Shown piece after piece: positions 52,826 through 63,600 of a DNA stretch of 64,000 bases; the first letter of the stretch is position 1, and every line of letters begins with the position of its first letter. Location: NCBI RefSeq assembly GCF_019745455.1, contig NZ_JAIETD010000001.1:1-64000 (forward strand). Direction: 5' to 3'. A program made the position numbers and the translations under genes. Source of the DNA: Methylobacterium sp. Its GTDB lineage: Bacteria > Pseudomonadota > Alphaproteobacteria > Rhizobiales > Beijerinckiaceae. The notes under the pieces were generated by a model, which did not search any database, was not told where the DNA came from, and saw only the letters and a program-made list of their open reading frames with translations.

Positions 52826-53743
52826 TCATGCGAAGACCAGCGTCGACAACCGGCGCCGTCCACGGATCGACGCCTTGTCCATCAGCCCCCAGGCCTCGAA
52901 GAATGTCAGGAGCTGCTTGCGCGCCGCGCCCTCGTTCCAAGCGCTGTCCTGGCGTACGATCTCAATCAATTGGTCCACCGCCTCGTCGCGCTTGTTGAGC
53001 GCGTTGAGCCCGAGCGCCAAGTCGAACCGGGCCTGGTGGTCCGCAGGGTCGGCCTCGATCCGGCGCTGGAAGGCGGAGAGATCGCCAATCGACGCCGCCT
53101 GCTCTGCGAGTTCGAGTGCCGCCCTAACGCTGGCGACACCGGGGTCGTTCGCCTTCGCTTCCGGCACCATCGAGAGAAAACGCCTGGCATGATCGAGCTC
53201 GCCGACATCGACCTGGATCTTCGCGAGACCGGTGAGGGCGCCGACATGGTCGGCTTCCTCGGCAAGGATCGCGGCGTACAGCTCGGAGGCTCCGGCGAGG
53301 TCGCCTTCCTCCACCGCGAGCGTTGCCGCTGCCATCAGCTCCTCGACCTGGCTCGGGCCCGCAGGACCGACCAGGGTCTCGATGAAGCTCTTGATCTGGG
53401 CCTCGGGCACCGCGCCCATGAAGCCGTCCACCGGCTGCCCACGCTGGAACGCGATCACGGCCGGGATCGATTGGATGCCGAGCTGGCCCGCGATGGAGGG
53501 ATGCTCGTCGATGTTCATCTTGACGAGGACGACCTTGCCGCCAACCGCCGCGACGGCCTTTTCGAGGACCGGCGCCAGCTGCTTGCAGGGACCGCACCAG
53601 GGCGCCCAGAAATCAACCAGCACCGGCCGGTTCATCGACTCCGCGATGACGTCCTGACGGAAGCTCGCCGTGGTCACGTCCTTGGTCGGAAATCCCTGAG
53701 CACCGGCCTGCGGCGGGTTTGGCGCGGGAGCGTCGTTGAGCAT
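52826..53743 (-). CDS. Thioredoxin-TPR protein (CnoX/YbbN-like)
   Basis: A 305-residue cytosolic protein. The thioredoxin domain (about 20-125) has the active site FWAPWCGPCKQLAPVLEK, an intact C-x-x-C, unlike E. coli CnoX. The C-terminal half is a TPR-like helical region (ELYAAILAEEADHVGALTGLA and later repeats). CnoX-type proteins hold unfolded clients and pass them to GroEL; with an intact CGPC it may also reduce disulfides. First gene of a three-gene operon. Confidence 0.94.
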   Translation of the reverse strand: MLNDAPAPNPPQAGAQGFPTKDVTTASFRQDVIAESMNRPVLVDFWAPWCGPCKQLAPVLEKAVAAVGGKVVLVKMNIDEHPSIAGQLGIQSIPAVIAFQRGQPVDGFMGAVPEAQIKSFIETLVGPAGPSQVEELMAAATLAVEEGDLAGASELYAAILAEEADHVGALTGLAKIQVDVGELDHARRFLSMVPEAKANDPGVASVRAALELAEQAASIGDLSAFQRRIEADPADHQARFDLALGLNALNKRDEAVDQLIEIVRQDSAWNEGAARKQLLTFFEAWGLMDKASIRGRRRLSTLVFA

Positions 53744-53947
53744 GGAAGCCTCGAAGAAGTCGCAGTGCTTGGGGTCTGATACGGCCGACGGACACCTCCG
53801 TCCGGACATAGATGGGTCCTGACGGCGCCGTGACCAGATCGCGCCCTACAACCAAGGTGCCGCGGCACGCAATGATCTCCACGATAGCGGGCGCGCCTCC
53901 CATTCCGTCACCACCCATCCGCGACCGGTTGGGCCGAGCCGTCGACC

Positions 53948-54433
53948 TCAGTTCTTTGGCGCGTCCTTCGCCGCACCCTTCGCCGCGTCCTTCGCGTCCG
54001 TGACGAAGGTTCCCTCGAAGCGGCCGTTCGCGGCATTGGCCTCGCATACGATCGCGGTCTTGCCCGGCTCCGGAGTCTTGAAGCTGCAGGCGCCCACGGC
54101 GACGACCGGGTTCCGGACGATCCCCTCCGCGCCCTTCTCGCCGGGAATGACGAGATTGATCGGCTGGAGCGCATCGGTCTCCTCGGTGCGCTCCTGCTGC
54201 ATGCCGTTGCCGCTGAAACTTAGCGAGCGGCCGTCCATCGTCGCGAACTCGAAGCTGGCGCGATTGCGCGCCACGCCGTTGGTCAGGTTCGGCTTGCAGG
54301 CGCTCGTGAGATCCTGACCGGCGATGACGAGCCGCTCGCATGTCCCGTCGAGGACGATGGTGGCCTGGGCCTGGGCGTGTCCGGTCATCGCGAGAGCGGT
54401 GCCGAGAGCGAGGAGAGCGATACGGAGCGTCAT
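53948..54433 (-). CDS. Exported protein of unknown function
   Basis: A 161-residue protein with a signal peptide (MTLRIALLALGTALAMTGHAQA). Four Cys are spread through a beta-rich mature part, e.g. LDGTCERLVIAG, LTSACKPNL and VGACSFKTPEPGKTAIVC, probably forming two disulfides. A Lys/Ala-rich tail ends it (AAKGAAKDAPKN). I do not recognise the family. Confidence 0.75.
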   Translation of the reverse strand: MTLRIALLALGTALAMTGHAQAQATIVLDGTCERLVIAGQDLTSACKPNLTNGVARNRASFEFATMDGRSLSFSGNGMQQERTEETDALQPINLVIPGEKGAEGIVRNPVVAVGACSFKTPEPGKTAIVCEANAANGRFEGTFVTDAKDAAKGAAKDAPKN

Positions 54434-54488
54434 GAGGCGAGATCTATGGTCGTTCGTCGATCTGTCGAGGGGCTGAGTGCGGCGTTCG

Positions 54489-55472
54489 TCACGAACCGAA
54501 CCGAGCGGCGCGATCGTTCGGCGCATCGAGGTCGAGTTCCGGACCGAGCGGGACGATGCCCGTCGGATTGATGGTCGGATGGCTTTCGTAATAGTGCCGC
54601 TTGATGTGAGTGAGGTTCACCGTGCCGGCGACGCCAGGCAGGGCGTAGAGATCGCGCAGGTAATGCGAGAGATTCCGATAATCCGCGATGCGGCGCCTGT
54701 TGCACTTGAAGTGGCCTACATAGATCGGGTCGAACCGCACAAGGGTCGTGAACAGGCGTATATCGGCCTCGGTCAGGTCGATGCCGCAAAGGTACCGCTG
54801 CCGGTCGAGGCGCTCGTCAAGAGCGTCGAGTTCGGCAAAGAGCGCTTCGAAAGCCTCTTCGTAGGCTTCCTGCTTCGTGGCGAAACCGGCCTTGTAGACC
54901 CCGTTGTTGATGGCGTCGTAGACGCGGGCGTTCATCGCATCGATCTCGGGCCGCAGCGCTTCCGGATAGAGCGATGGTCCGGGCGCTTCGAAAGCGGCAT
55001 CGAGCATGCGGATGATCTCGGCCGATTCATTCGAGACGATGGTAGAACGGCTCTTGTCCCAGAGGACCGGTACCGTGACCCGCCCCGAGAAGCCCGGATC
55101 GGCCTTCAGGTAGACCTCGTAGAGCCGGCTCGCGCCATTGACGGCGTCGGGCGTTGCGCCAGGCGAATTGTCAAAAACCCAGCCCTCGTCGCCCATATGC
55201 GGATCGACGACCGAGACCGAGATCGCATCTTCCAGGCCCTTCAGTGCCCTCACGATCAGGGTGCGATGAGCCCACGGGCAGGCGAGGGAGACATAGAGAT
55301 GGTAGCGGCCCGCTTCCGCTGGGAAACCACCCTCGCCTGACGGGCCGGGGCTGCCTTCCGCCGTCACCCAGTTCCGGAATTTGGCATCGGCTCGCTTGAA
55401 GCGGCCGCCGGTGGAGGCGGTGTCATACCATTTGTCCTGCCAGACGCCGTCAACGAGCAGTCCCATGGCCAT
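54489..55472 (-). CDS. Glutathionyl-hydroquinone reductase (Xi-class GST, YqjG-like)
   Basis: A 327-residue enzyme that removes glutathione from glutathionyl-hydroquinones. The catalytic Cys lies in YVSLACPWAHRTLIVRALKG. Further motifs are VTVPVLWDKSRSTIVSNESAEIIRM and YLCGIDLTEADIRLFTTLVR with DPIYVGHFKCN. It lies 5 kb from the Mhq-like operon, strengthening a quinone-handling theme. Confidence 0.94.
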   Translation of the reverse strand: MAMGLLVDGVWQDKWYDTASTGGRFKRADAKFRNWVTAEGSPGPSGEGGFPAEAGRYHLYVSLACPWAHRTLIVRALKGLEDAISVSVVDPHMGDEGWVFDNSPGATPDAVNGASRLYEVYLKADPGFSGRVTVPVLWDKSRSTIVSNESAEIIRMLDAAFEAPGPSLYPEALRPEIDAMNARVYDAINNGVYKAGFATKQEAYEEAFEALFAELDALDERLDRQRYLCGIDLTEADIRLFTTLVRFDPIYVGHFKCNRRRIADYRNLSHYLRDLYALPGVAGTVNLTHIKRHYYESHPTINPTGIVPLGPELDLDAPNDRAARFGS

Positions 55473-55639
55473 CCCCTTCGCCGTCGATCCGTCGAGTCAA
55501 AGATGGTCCGTGAACTGCCGGCGGAAAGGGCAAGGGGTGATGCAGAGCGAGGGCCGGTCCAGCAAAAGCGGCCGGCCGACCAGGCCGCGGGATCAGACCC
55601 GTTGACTTGGCGCTCAGCGCGGGCTGTCCTGCCCGCGGA

Positions 55640-57016
55640 ATGCTGTTCACCCGCCTCTCCGACGACCTGTTCCGGCCGCTCGCCTCGCCGAGCCGGGCCT
55701 TCAACGCGGCCCTTCTGCTGCATCTCCACGCGCGCGTCTTCGCCGATGTCGCCGAGCCCTTGCGAAAGGGTGAGCTTATCGCGGAGATCGGCGACTTCGC
55801 TTCGACCTTCAGCCAGATCGATATCGCCGACGACGAGACCACGCCCGTCGATCCGGTCGAGCGCCGGTCCGCGATCTACCGGCGCCTCCTCGATGCGGGC
55901 TGGCTCGTCGAGCGGCGCGAGCGCTACGTCCCGGTGGTCGAGTTCGATCCCGAGGCGCGCATCCTCATCGAGGAACTGGCGCGCCTCGACCGCGGGGAGA
56001 CCCGCTCCTATGGCGGTGCGGTTCTGGAGGTGCTCGGTAGCCTCGAGAGCGCTATCGCGAACCCCGCCGACCGCTCAGAGGCCCTCGTCAATGCCGCCAA
56101 GGCCTCGCGCGCCTTCATGAGTCATCTTCGCAGTCTCGCCGGCTCCATGCGCAAGGTCGAGGAGCGGATCCTTCGCGAGGATGACCAGCGCGCGGCCTTC
56201 CGGCTCTATTTCGACGAGTTCGTCGCCCGCCATCTCGTCAGCGACTACCGCACCCTTCACACGAGGCTGAACCCGTTCCGCTTCCGCTCCGGCATCGTCC
56301 GCGAGGCCGGCCAGGCGTTGCGCGATGCCCTGACGATCCGGGCGCTGGCGGAGGCCGGCCTGCGCGAGGGACGGGCCCTCGACCTCGCTTCCGCCGAGCG
56401 GGCCGTTCGTGGAGATCTTGCCGAAATCCTCAGCGTCTTCGAAGGGCTCGACCGTCATCTCGATGCGGTCGCCGACATCGTCGCCCGGCTGGAACGCAGG
56501 ATCGCGGCAGCGCTCCGATACATGGACCATCGCGACTCAGACCGTATCGAGCGGACGGCCGCGGCCTTGCGCGCATTCGGCGCCGTCGAGGGGTTGGACG
56601 ACGCCCCCGCCCCGCAGGTCTCGCTGCTGCGCCCGCCGATCGGCGAGCCGCATTTCTACGCGCCGCGCCTCGGCCGTCGCCCGATCCTGTCAGAGCCGCT
56701 GCCGGAGATCGCCCTCGATCCGGCGATCGAGGCGTTCATCGCGGCGAAGGATGCGTTTCGCCAGCGCGTGGCGGTGACGCCGGAGCGAATCGTCGCTTTC
56801 GTCGAGGACCGGCTCGGCCGCGCCGACGCGATCCGCGGCTCGCAGATTTCCGTCGAGGATGTGGACGATTTCATCGTCTACCAGCGCCTGCGCGAGATCG
56901 ACGTGCTGTTCGATGGGGCGCTGGCCGGTCGCTACCGTCTGTCGCAGCTCGGAAGCCGCGTCTCGAACGGCTGGCTCGACTGCCCGGACTTTCTCGTCGA
57001 GCGCGCGCCCCGCTAA
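55640..57016 (+). CDS. jetA: Wadjet system protein JetA (kleisin-like)
   Basis: A 458-residue mostly helical protein. The N-terminal part MLFTRLSDDLFRPLASPSRA, followed by a winged-helix-like region (RRSAIYRRLLDAGWLVERRERYVPVV) and a long helical middle, fits the JetA/MksF family (formerly DUF5716). JetA is the kleisin that links JetB and JetC in an SMC complex that restricts plasmids or phage. ATG 55640 is preferred to an in-frame TTG at 55607. jetB and jetC follow in order on the same strand, but not contiguously. Confidence 0.85.
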   Translation: MLFTRLSDDLFRPLASPSRAFNAALLLHLHARVFADVAEPLRKGELIAEIGDFASTFSQIDIADDETTPVDPVERRSAIYRRLLDAGWLVERRERYVPVVEFDPEARILIEELARLDRGETRSYGGAVLEVLGSLESAIANPADRSEALVNAAKASRAFMSHLRSLAGSMRKVEERILREDDQRAAFRLYFDEFVARHLVSDYRTLHTRLNPFRFRSGIVREAGQALRDALTIRALAEAGLREGRALDLASAERAVRGDLAEILSVFEGLDRHLDAVADIVARLERRIAAALRYMDHRDSDRIERTAAALRAFGAVEGLDDAPAPQVSLLRPPIGEPHFYAPRLGRRPILSEPLPEIALDPAIEAFIAAKDAFRQRVAVTPERIVAFVEDRLGRADAIRGSQISVEDVDDFIVYQRLREIDVLFDGALAGRYRLSQLGSRVSNGWLDCPDFLVERAPR

Positions 57017-57192
57017 ATCGAGCGGCGAGCGATGACCACATTCGACCGGTTTTCCCCCGGGTGCCGAGAGACCGAGCATTCTGCCTAATCGGTGCTCTAC
57101 GGCGCCCATTGTTTCCACTTTACAGAAAACGACTTTCTCCGCAGTGAAAGTGCATACAGCTTCGCTTTCAAACCGGATGGGGTAAACCGCCG

Positions 57193-58824
57193 ATGGATCA
57201 TGTGTCCCTGACCCGCCGTGCCATGCTCGGGGGCGGCGCGGCCCTGGCTACTCTCGGTCCGTCGTTCCGTTCCACGGACGCTCGGGCTCAGGCCGGTCGG
57301 CCAGCCGGCACCCTGAACTACGGCATCTCAATGAGCGATTTGCCGCTCACCACCGGTCAGCCCGATCGCGGCGCCGGCGGATACCAGTTCACCGGCTTCA
57401 CGCTCTACGATCCGCTGGTCGCCTGGGAGATGGACGTCGCCGACCGCCCCGGCAAACTCGTGCCCGGCCTTGCCACATCCTGGGAGAGCGACCCCGCCGA
57501 CCGCAAGAACTGGATCTTCAAGCTTCGCGACGGCGTGAAATTCCACGACGGCTCGATGCTCGACGCCGACGCGGTGATCTGGAACTTCGACAAGGTCCTC
57601 AACAAGGAAGCCGCGCATTTCGACCAGCGCCAGGCAGCCCAGGTGCGCCCGCGCCTGCCTTCGGTGGCCTCGTACAAGAAGCTCGACGGCATGACCGTGC
57701 AGGTCACGACGAAGTCGGTCGATTCCCTCTTTCCCTATCAGATGCTGTGGTTCCTGATCTCGTCCCCCGCACAGTTCGAGAAGGTCGGGCGCGACTGGGC
57801 GAAGTTCGCTTTCGAACCGTCGGGTACGGGCCCCTACAAGCTCGCGGGACTGACGCCTCGCGTTCGTGCCGAGCTCGTGCCCAACGAGGCGTACTGGAAC
57901 CCGAAGCGCGCGCCGAAGCTCTCGAAGCTGATCCTGAGCTGCCTGCCAGAAGACCTGTCGCGGGTGAACTCGCTCCTCAGCGGCAGCGTCGACCTGATCG
58001 AGCTGCCGGCCCCCGATTCCGTGCCGCGCCTCAAGGCCGCCGGCATGAGGGTGAGCGGCAACGACACGCCGCATGTCTGGAACTACCACCTCTCGATGCT
58101 GGAAGGCAGCCCGTGGCGCGACCTGCGCCTGCGCAAGGCCGCCAACCTCGCCATCGACCGCGAGGGCGTCGCGACCCTGATGGGCGGTCTCGCGACCCCG
58201 GCCCAGGGTCAGATACAGCCCTCGAGCCCGTGGTTCGGCAAGCCGACTTTCAAGCTCGGCTACGATATCGACGCCGCGCGCAAGCTCGTGAAGGATGCCG
58301 GCTATTCGCAGCAGAACCCTCTCAAGACGACTTTCATCATTCCGACCGGCGGCACCGGTCAGATGCTGTCTCTGCCCATCAACGAGTTCATCCAGCAGAG
58401 CTGGGCCGAAATCGGCATCGCCGTCGATTTCCGCACCGTCGAGCAGGAGGTCGCCTACACGGCCTGGCGCCAGGGCGCTGCCGACCCGAGCCTGAAGGGG
58501 GTCACCGGCGCCAACATCGCCTACGTCACCTCCGATCCGTTCTATGCGTTCCTGCGCTTCTACGATTCGAAGCAGATCGCCCCGAACGGCGTGAACTGGA
58601 GCCACTACCGCAATCCGGAGGTCGACGCGCTCTGCGACAAGATCAAGCAGAGCCTCGACTCAAAGGAACAGGACGCGATGCTCGCCCGCATCCACGAGAT
58701 CGTGGTCGATGACGCCGTCCAGGTCTGGGTGGTGCACGACACCAATTCCCGCGCGATGTCGCCGAAAGTGAAGGGCTACACCCAGGCGCAGCATTGGTTC
58801 CAGGACCTGACCACGCTGTCGTGA
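57193..58824 (+). CDS. Tat-exported ABC substrate-binding protein (peptide/nickel family 5)
   Basis: A 543-residue periplasmic solute-binding protein with a twin-arginine signal (LTRRAMLGGGAALATLG). LVPGLATSWES, WIFKLRDGVKFHDGSMLDADAVIWNFDKVLN and GTGPYKL are standard for the DppA/OppA-like SBP_bac_5 family. It lies between jetA and jetB with 176- and 51-base gaps and no permease or ATPase gene beside it. A peptide or small-molecule ligand is likely but unknown. A possible dyad (GAAAG...CTTTC) lies upstream at about 57144-57168. Confidence 0.93.
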   Translation: MDHVSLTRRAMLGGGAALATLGPSFRSTDARAQAGRPAGTLNYGISMSDLPLTTGQPDRGAGGYQFTGFTLYDPLVAWEMDVADRPGKLVPGLATSWESDPADRKNWIFKLRDGVKFHDGSMLDADAVIWNFDKVLNKEAAHFDQRQAAQVRPRLPSVASYKKLDGMTVQVTTKSVDSLFPYQMLWFLISSPAQFEKVGRDWAKFAFEPSGTGPYKLAGLTPRVRAELVPNEAYWNPKRAPKLSKLILSCLPEDLSRVNSLLSGSVDLIELPAPDSVPRLKAAGMRVSGNDTPHVWNYHLSMLEGSPWRDLRLRKAANLAIDREGVATLMGGLATPAQGQIQPSSPWFGKPTFKLGYDIDAARKLVKDAGYSQQNPLKTTFIIPTGGTGQMLSLPINEFIQQSWAEIGIAVDFRTVEQEVAYTAWRQGAADPSLKGVTGANIAYVTSDPFYAFLRFYDSKQIAPNGVNWSHYRNPEVDALCDKIKQSLDSKEQDAMLARIHEIVVDDAVQVWVVHDTNSRAMSPKVKGYTQAQHWFQDLTTLS

Positions 58825-58875
58825 CGTCTCGGCTCGTGCGATAGGGGCCGGTCAGAGGCGAACCGACCGGCCGTC

Positions 58876-59511
58876 ATGCTCGAATCCTTCCGCGCCATCG
58901 TCGACGGCGAGGAACCTCCTCCTCCCGGCGCACGCGCGCCCGGGGAGGATGAACTCACCCGCGCCCTGCAAGTGCTTCTGAAGAGCCAGTGCGTCTATGC
59001 CGGCACGCCCGGTATCGGCCGGTCCTACGAGATCGCCCGGCATTACGCTCCGTTCTTCCAGGCCTATTTCGCCTGTCTCGGCTACGGTTTCGAGGTCTCG
59101 CACCGCGACCAGATGGTGTTCCTCCGGGTTCCGCCCGAGGGCGTGCGCCACGACAGCCAGACCGAGCGCCTGCGCAAGGACGAGACACTTGTGCTGCTCG
59201 CCCTGCGCCTCGCTTACGAGGAGGGGCTTCGCGACCACCGCGTGACCACGGACGGGGTCGTCGAATGCACCACCGACGACGTCGCCGACTCGATCCGTAC
59301 CGCCGCCCGAAGCGACCCGCCCGAGGAAACGCGGCTCACCGAGATCCTGCGGCTGTTCGCCCGCAAGGGCGCCGTGCGGCTCGGCGAGCGTGACAAACTC
59401 GACAAGATCACGCCACTGATGATCCTGCCGGGCATAGCCGTGCTCTCGCCCGACGCCTGGATGGAGCAGGTCCGCGCCTGGGCAGCTGCGAGGGGCGAGG
59501 ACGAGGGCTGA
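58876..59511 (+). CDS. jetB: Wadjet system protein JetB (DUF4194, KITE-like)
   Basis: A 211-residue protein of two winged-helix units. EDELTRALQVLLKSQCVYAG, FFQAYFACLGYGFEVSHRDQMVFLR and RLRKDETLVLLALRLAYEE are typical of DUF4194/MksE. It would dimerise and bind the kleisin JetA. It begins 51 bases after the substrate-binding gene, and the DUF1206 gene follows. Confidence 0.85.
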   Translation: MLESFRAIVDGEEPPPPGARAPGEDELTRALQVLLKSQCVYAGTPGIGRSYEIARHYAPFFQAYFACLGYGFEVSHRDQMVFLRVPPEGVRHDSQTERLRKDETLVLLALRLAYEEGLRDHRVTTDGVVECTTDDVADSIRTAARSDPPEETRLTEILRLFARKGAVRLGERDKLDKITPLMILPGIAVLSPDAWMEQVRAWAAARGEDEG

Positions 59512-59710
59512 CCGGCAGCCGGGAACGCCCCCGCGCCTGCATCCGTTTCAACCGCCCGGGCTCCTGCGGAGATCGGTGCTTCGTCTCGCAGTGCGCCGTG
59601 CCCTGTCTGAGGCGGTTGGACAAAAGCGCTGACGTTCGCGGGCATTCCCGGCCAGCTCGGAGCGATCGCTTCGGGCCCGCGCGTGTTCCGGGAGACCTCC
59701 TTTGCTTCGC

Positions 59711-60556
59711 ATGAATTCGCCGACGCTCGAACACATCGCCCGACTCGGCTACGGCGCGCGGGGAGCAGTCTATTGCCTCGTCGGCGGGCTCGCGGTTCTT
59801 GCCGCCATCGGCAGCGGCGGTCAGACGGCGGGCAGCAAGTCGGCACTGACGACCCTTCTCACGCAACCCTTCGGGCGGATCTGGCTCGGGCTCATCGCGG
59901 TAGGTCTCCTCTGCTTCGCCGTCTGGCGGATCATCGAGGCTGCCACCGATGCCGATCGCCATGGCCGCTCCGCCAAGGGGCTGGCCGTCCGGGCGGCGCA
60001 TGCGATCAGCGGGGTCGTCAATGCGGCGCTGGCGCTCAGTGCCGGGCAACTTGCCCTGGGCATCGGCCGATCGAGCGGGGACGATAGGGCCGCACAGGAT
60101 TGGACCGCTTGGCTGCTCGGCCAGCCGTTCGGGCAATGGCTCACCGGCCTCGTCGGACTCGTCCTGATCGGGATCGGCCTGGGCTTCCTCCGCAAGGGTT
60201 GGTCGGGCGACGTCGTCAAGCACCTCGTCCTTCCTGGCGGAGCCGCATCCTGGGCCGTTCCACTGGGTCGCCTTGGCTTCGCGGCGCGCGGCGTCGTGTT
60301 TGCTTTGATCGGCGCCTTCCTCGTCGTGGCGGCGATCCACAGCCGGTCTTCGGATGTGAAAGGTCTGGGCGAATCTCTCGTCTTCATCCGCAGCCAACCG
60401 TTCGGCTGGGTGCTGCTGGCGCTGACTGCGGCAGGCCTGTTCGCATTCGGCCTCTTCAGCTTCGTCCAGGCCCGCTATCGCCATATCGACGCTCCCGACA
60501 TGGCCGATGGAAAGGCTGCCCTGAAAAGCGCGGCGGCCTCGTTGCCGGGACGGTGA
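59711..60556 (+). CDS. DUF1206 integral membrane protein
   Basis: A 281-residue membrane protein with about six helices in three repeated pairs; each repeat opens with a RLGYGARGAVYCLVGG-type motif (also RLGFAARGVVFALIGAF). This is DUF1206, with no known function. ATG 59711 is given; a TTG at 59702 has a better-spaced GGGAG and could be the real start. It separates jetB and jetC by about 1.2 kb. Confidence 0.88.
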   Translation: MNSPTLEHIARLGYGARGAVYCLVGGLAVLAAIGSGGQTAGSKSALTTLLTQPFGRIWLGLIAVGLLCFAVWRIIEAATDADRHGRSAKGLAVRAAHAISGVVNAALALSAGQLALGIGRSSGDDRAAQDWTAWLLGQPFGQWLTGLVGLVLIGIGLGFLRKGWSGDVVKHLVLPGGAASWAVPLGRLGFAARGVVFALIGAFLVVAAIHSRSSDVKGLGESLVFIRSQPFGWVLLALTAAGLFAFGLFSFVQARYRHIDAPDMADGKAALKSAAASLPGR

Positions 60557-60683
60557 GAAAGCCGGTCAGCCGGCCCAACCGCCAAGCAGCCTTGTCCCCG
60601 TCCGTTGCTTCGATCCGGCTTGCGCCGGCCACCCGAGTCGATGCAACTGGCCGGCTATCCACCAGGACCGCCGGACCTTCGGA

Positions 60684-63600
60684 GTGTACCGCCTCACCGA
60701 TATCGCCCTGTCCAACTGGTACCTGATCCGGCGCGAGCAGATCCGGATCCGGGGGGCGACCGCCTTGGTCGGGCCGACGGGAGCGGGCAAGTCGACGATC
60801 TTCGATGCGGTCGGGACTGTGCTCGCCGGCAACAATGCCAGCCGGCTCGCGCTCAACGCCTCCGCCTCGGGCCGCAGCGCACGCACGGTGCGCGACTACT
60901 GCCTCGGCTGGATCAGCGACCCCGCCGAGGGTGGCCGCCCGACCCGCGAGGCCTGCGAGACGCTGATCGTCCTCGTCTTCGAGAACGAGGCCTCGGGCCG
61001 CACCATCTCGGTGGGGCTGGCGCTCGCCGCCCGCGCCGAGGACAGCCGCGAGACCACCCTGTCGCGCTTCATCACCGAGGGACACCGCTTCGAAATCGGC
61101 GACTATGTCCGCGAGACGCCGGAGGGCAGCTTCGTCGCGCCCTGGCCCGAGATCGCCAAGGACCTGCGGCTCGCATCCGACCGGTTCGAGGAGTTTCGCT
61201 CCTCGGGCGAGCGCTTCACCGCCGAGGTGCTGGCGCTTCTGCGCGAAGGCGCGCCGGCACCGGAACCGCGCCACTTTCTGCGCACCTTCTCCAATGCCGT
61301 CGCCTTCAAGCCGATCTTCGATTCTTCCGCCTTCGTGCGGTCCTTCGTGCTCGAGCCCGAGCCCCTCGACGTCGCGCGCATCCGCCAATCGGTGGAGAAC
61401 TGGCGCCGCCTTCTCGAGACCATCGAGGAACTGGAGCGGCGGCTCTCGCACCTGCGCCGTATCCTCAACCGGTACGAGACATGGGCCGAGGCAAGCCTGT
61501 CGGCCGCCCTGGACGAGCTGCGCGCGGCCGGTGCCGACCTGCGCCGGCGTATCCTCGAATGGTCGAGCGCCCGGACCAAGCTCGCCGAGGTAAGCGAGCG
61601 CCTGCGCATCGCCCGCGACAGCGTCGCCACCAGTCAGGGCTTCGTTCGGGAGATCGACGGCGAGATCGCCACCAAGAAGGCGATCGTCGTCGCAGGCGCC
61701 GGGGGCGGGCGGCTCGCCGCCTCCGATGCCGGCCTGGCCATGCTGTCGCGCGAGCGGCGCGACCTCGCCGCCCGCGTCGCCGATCTCGTCGGGCTCGTGC
61801 TGGAGACCGGGAAACTCTCGGCGGTGATCGGCGAGGTCAGGCGGGTCGATCCGGAAGCGGCGCGCCTCGTCGAGGCCTGTGCCCGTTCCGGCCTGCGCCG
61901 GGACGCGCCTCCCGACGAGAGCCTGCGCTCCGACGGCCCCCTCGCGCGCCTCGTCTCGGCCCTCGCGGGTCTGCCCGACCTAGCCACGCCCCTCGACACC
62001 GCGGCCGAGGACATGGCCCTGCGTGCCAGAGCTCAGGAGAAGGAGGCTCAGGCCCTCTCGGCCGATTTTGCCGGGGGCCGATCCCAGACCGGGCGCCTGT
62101 CGTCCGACACCGCGGGTTTTCGCGACGAGCTCGCCCGGCTCGGGATCGAGGCGGTGCCTATCTGCGAGCTCGCCGAGATCGTCGATCCGAAATGGGGCCC
62201 GGCCCTGGAGGGCCTCCTTGGCGGCGCCCGCGAGGCTCTCGTCGTCCAGCCCGATCGGCTCAACCAGGCCTTCGGCCATCTCGAAGCCCGCAAGAGCCAG
62301 TTCTACCGCTGCCTCCTCGTCAAGACGACCGACACCGCAAGGCGCCGCGGCGGGCGTTTCGACGACGGGCCTCTCTCGCTGATCGAGACCAGCGACCCCC
62401 ATGCCGAGGCCTTCCTCGCGGCTCGGCTCGGCGGCTTCGACCTCGCACCCAACGATGCCGCTCTCGGCCATATGAGCCGCGCCGTGGCGCCGAGCGGCCG
62501 CTCGACCTCCGGCATGGCTTACTCCGTGGTTCGCCCGGTCCAGCTGATGATGACGCGCGGCAGCCGCGGCCCCACCGCCGAGGGGCGGCAGAACCTGGAA
62601 CACGCCGTCGCCGAGGCACGCCGGCTGCGGTCGGAGGCGCTGGTGCTGCGAGAGGCCGCCCGCAGCGCGGCCTTGCTGCGCGTGCGTCTCGCCGAGACCG
62701 GCCTCGACATCGCTGCCCTGCGCGAGGAAGCCGACGCCATCGAGGGCCGCCGCCGCAGCCTCACAACCGAGCGCGAGGCGGTCGAGAAGGCCGATACCGG
62801 CGCTCTCGATGCCGAGATCAAGGAGTTGCAGAAGGAGCGCTCGGCCTATCTCACCGAGTTGGTACAGGTGCTCGAGCCCAAGCGCGACGCGCTGCTCGGC
62901 GAGGAGGCGGGGCTGAAGGCCAAGGTCGCCACGGCCCGGGAGGCCGCTCGCGCGGCACTCTCGGCGAGGCGCAGCGCCCATGCCCGCTGGACCGGCGGCG
63001 ATTCCGTGCGCATCCGCCTGGTCAAGCCCGAGGGTTTCGATCCGTCAGCCGTCGCCAAGGCCCGGGCCGATGCCGCCGGGCTCGACGCGAAGGATCTCGG
63101 CGCCCTCGCCAATGCCGCCCGCAACGCCGCTCGCGAGGCGATGGAGACGGCCCGCCAGCAGGGCCGTGCCGCCGAGCGCGATCTCGCCGAATATTGCGCG
63201 CAGTGGCGGGTCGAGAATCCGCTCGGGCGCGGTGACGTCCCGGCCTCCTTCGGCTATTCCTGGGTCGCCCGTGCCCATGATGAGGTCGCCGGCCATGAGC
63301 TGCGCCGCTATCGCGATCAGGCCGTGCGGGCCGAAGGCGAGATGCGCCGGCTGATGATCGAGGACCTGCTGACCCGGCTCGCCGACAAGTTCGAGCGGGT
63401 CCGCTCCCGCCTCGACGCCCTCAACGAACGGCTCTCGACCCAGACTTTCACAGGACAGACCTACGCCTTCGAGGCAGCGGTCGACCGGCGCTACGCCGCC
63501 GTCCATGCCCTCGCCACCGAGGTCGCCCGCTCTCCCGACGCGGCCCAGGCGATCCTGCCGGAAGCCGGCGCCGCAGCCGACGGACCGCTTTCGGCTGCGA

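Noticed and set aside
60605..63235. A long open frame overlapping jetC in another reading frame
   Set aside because: Its translation is Arg/Pro-rich and lacks any motif, whereas the frame starting at 60684 has Walker A, Walker B and signature motifs in order.
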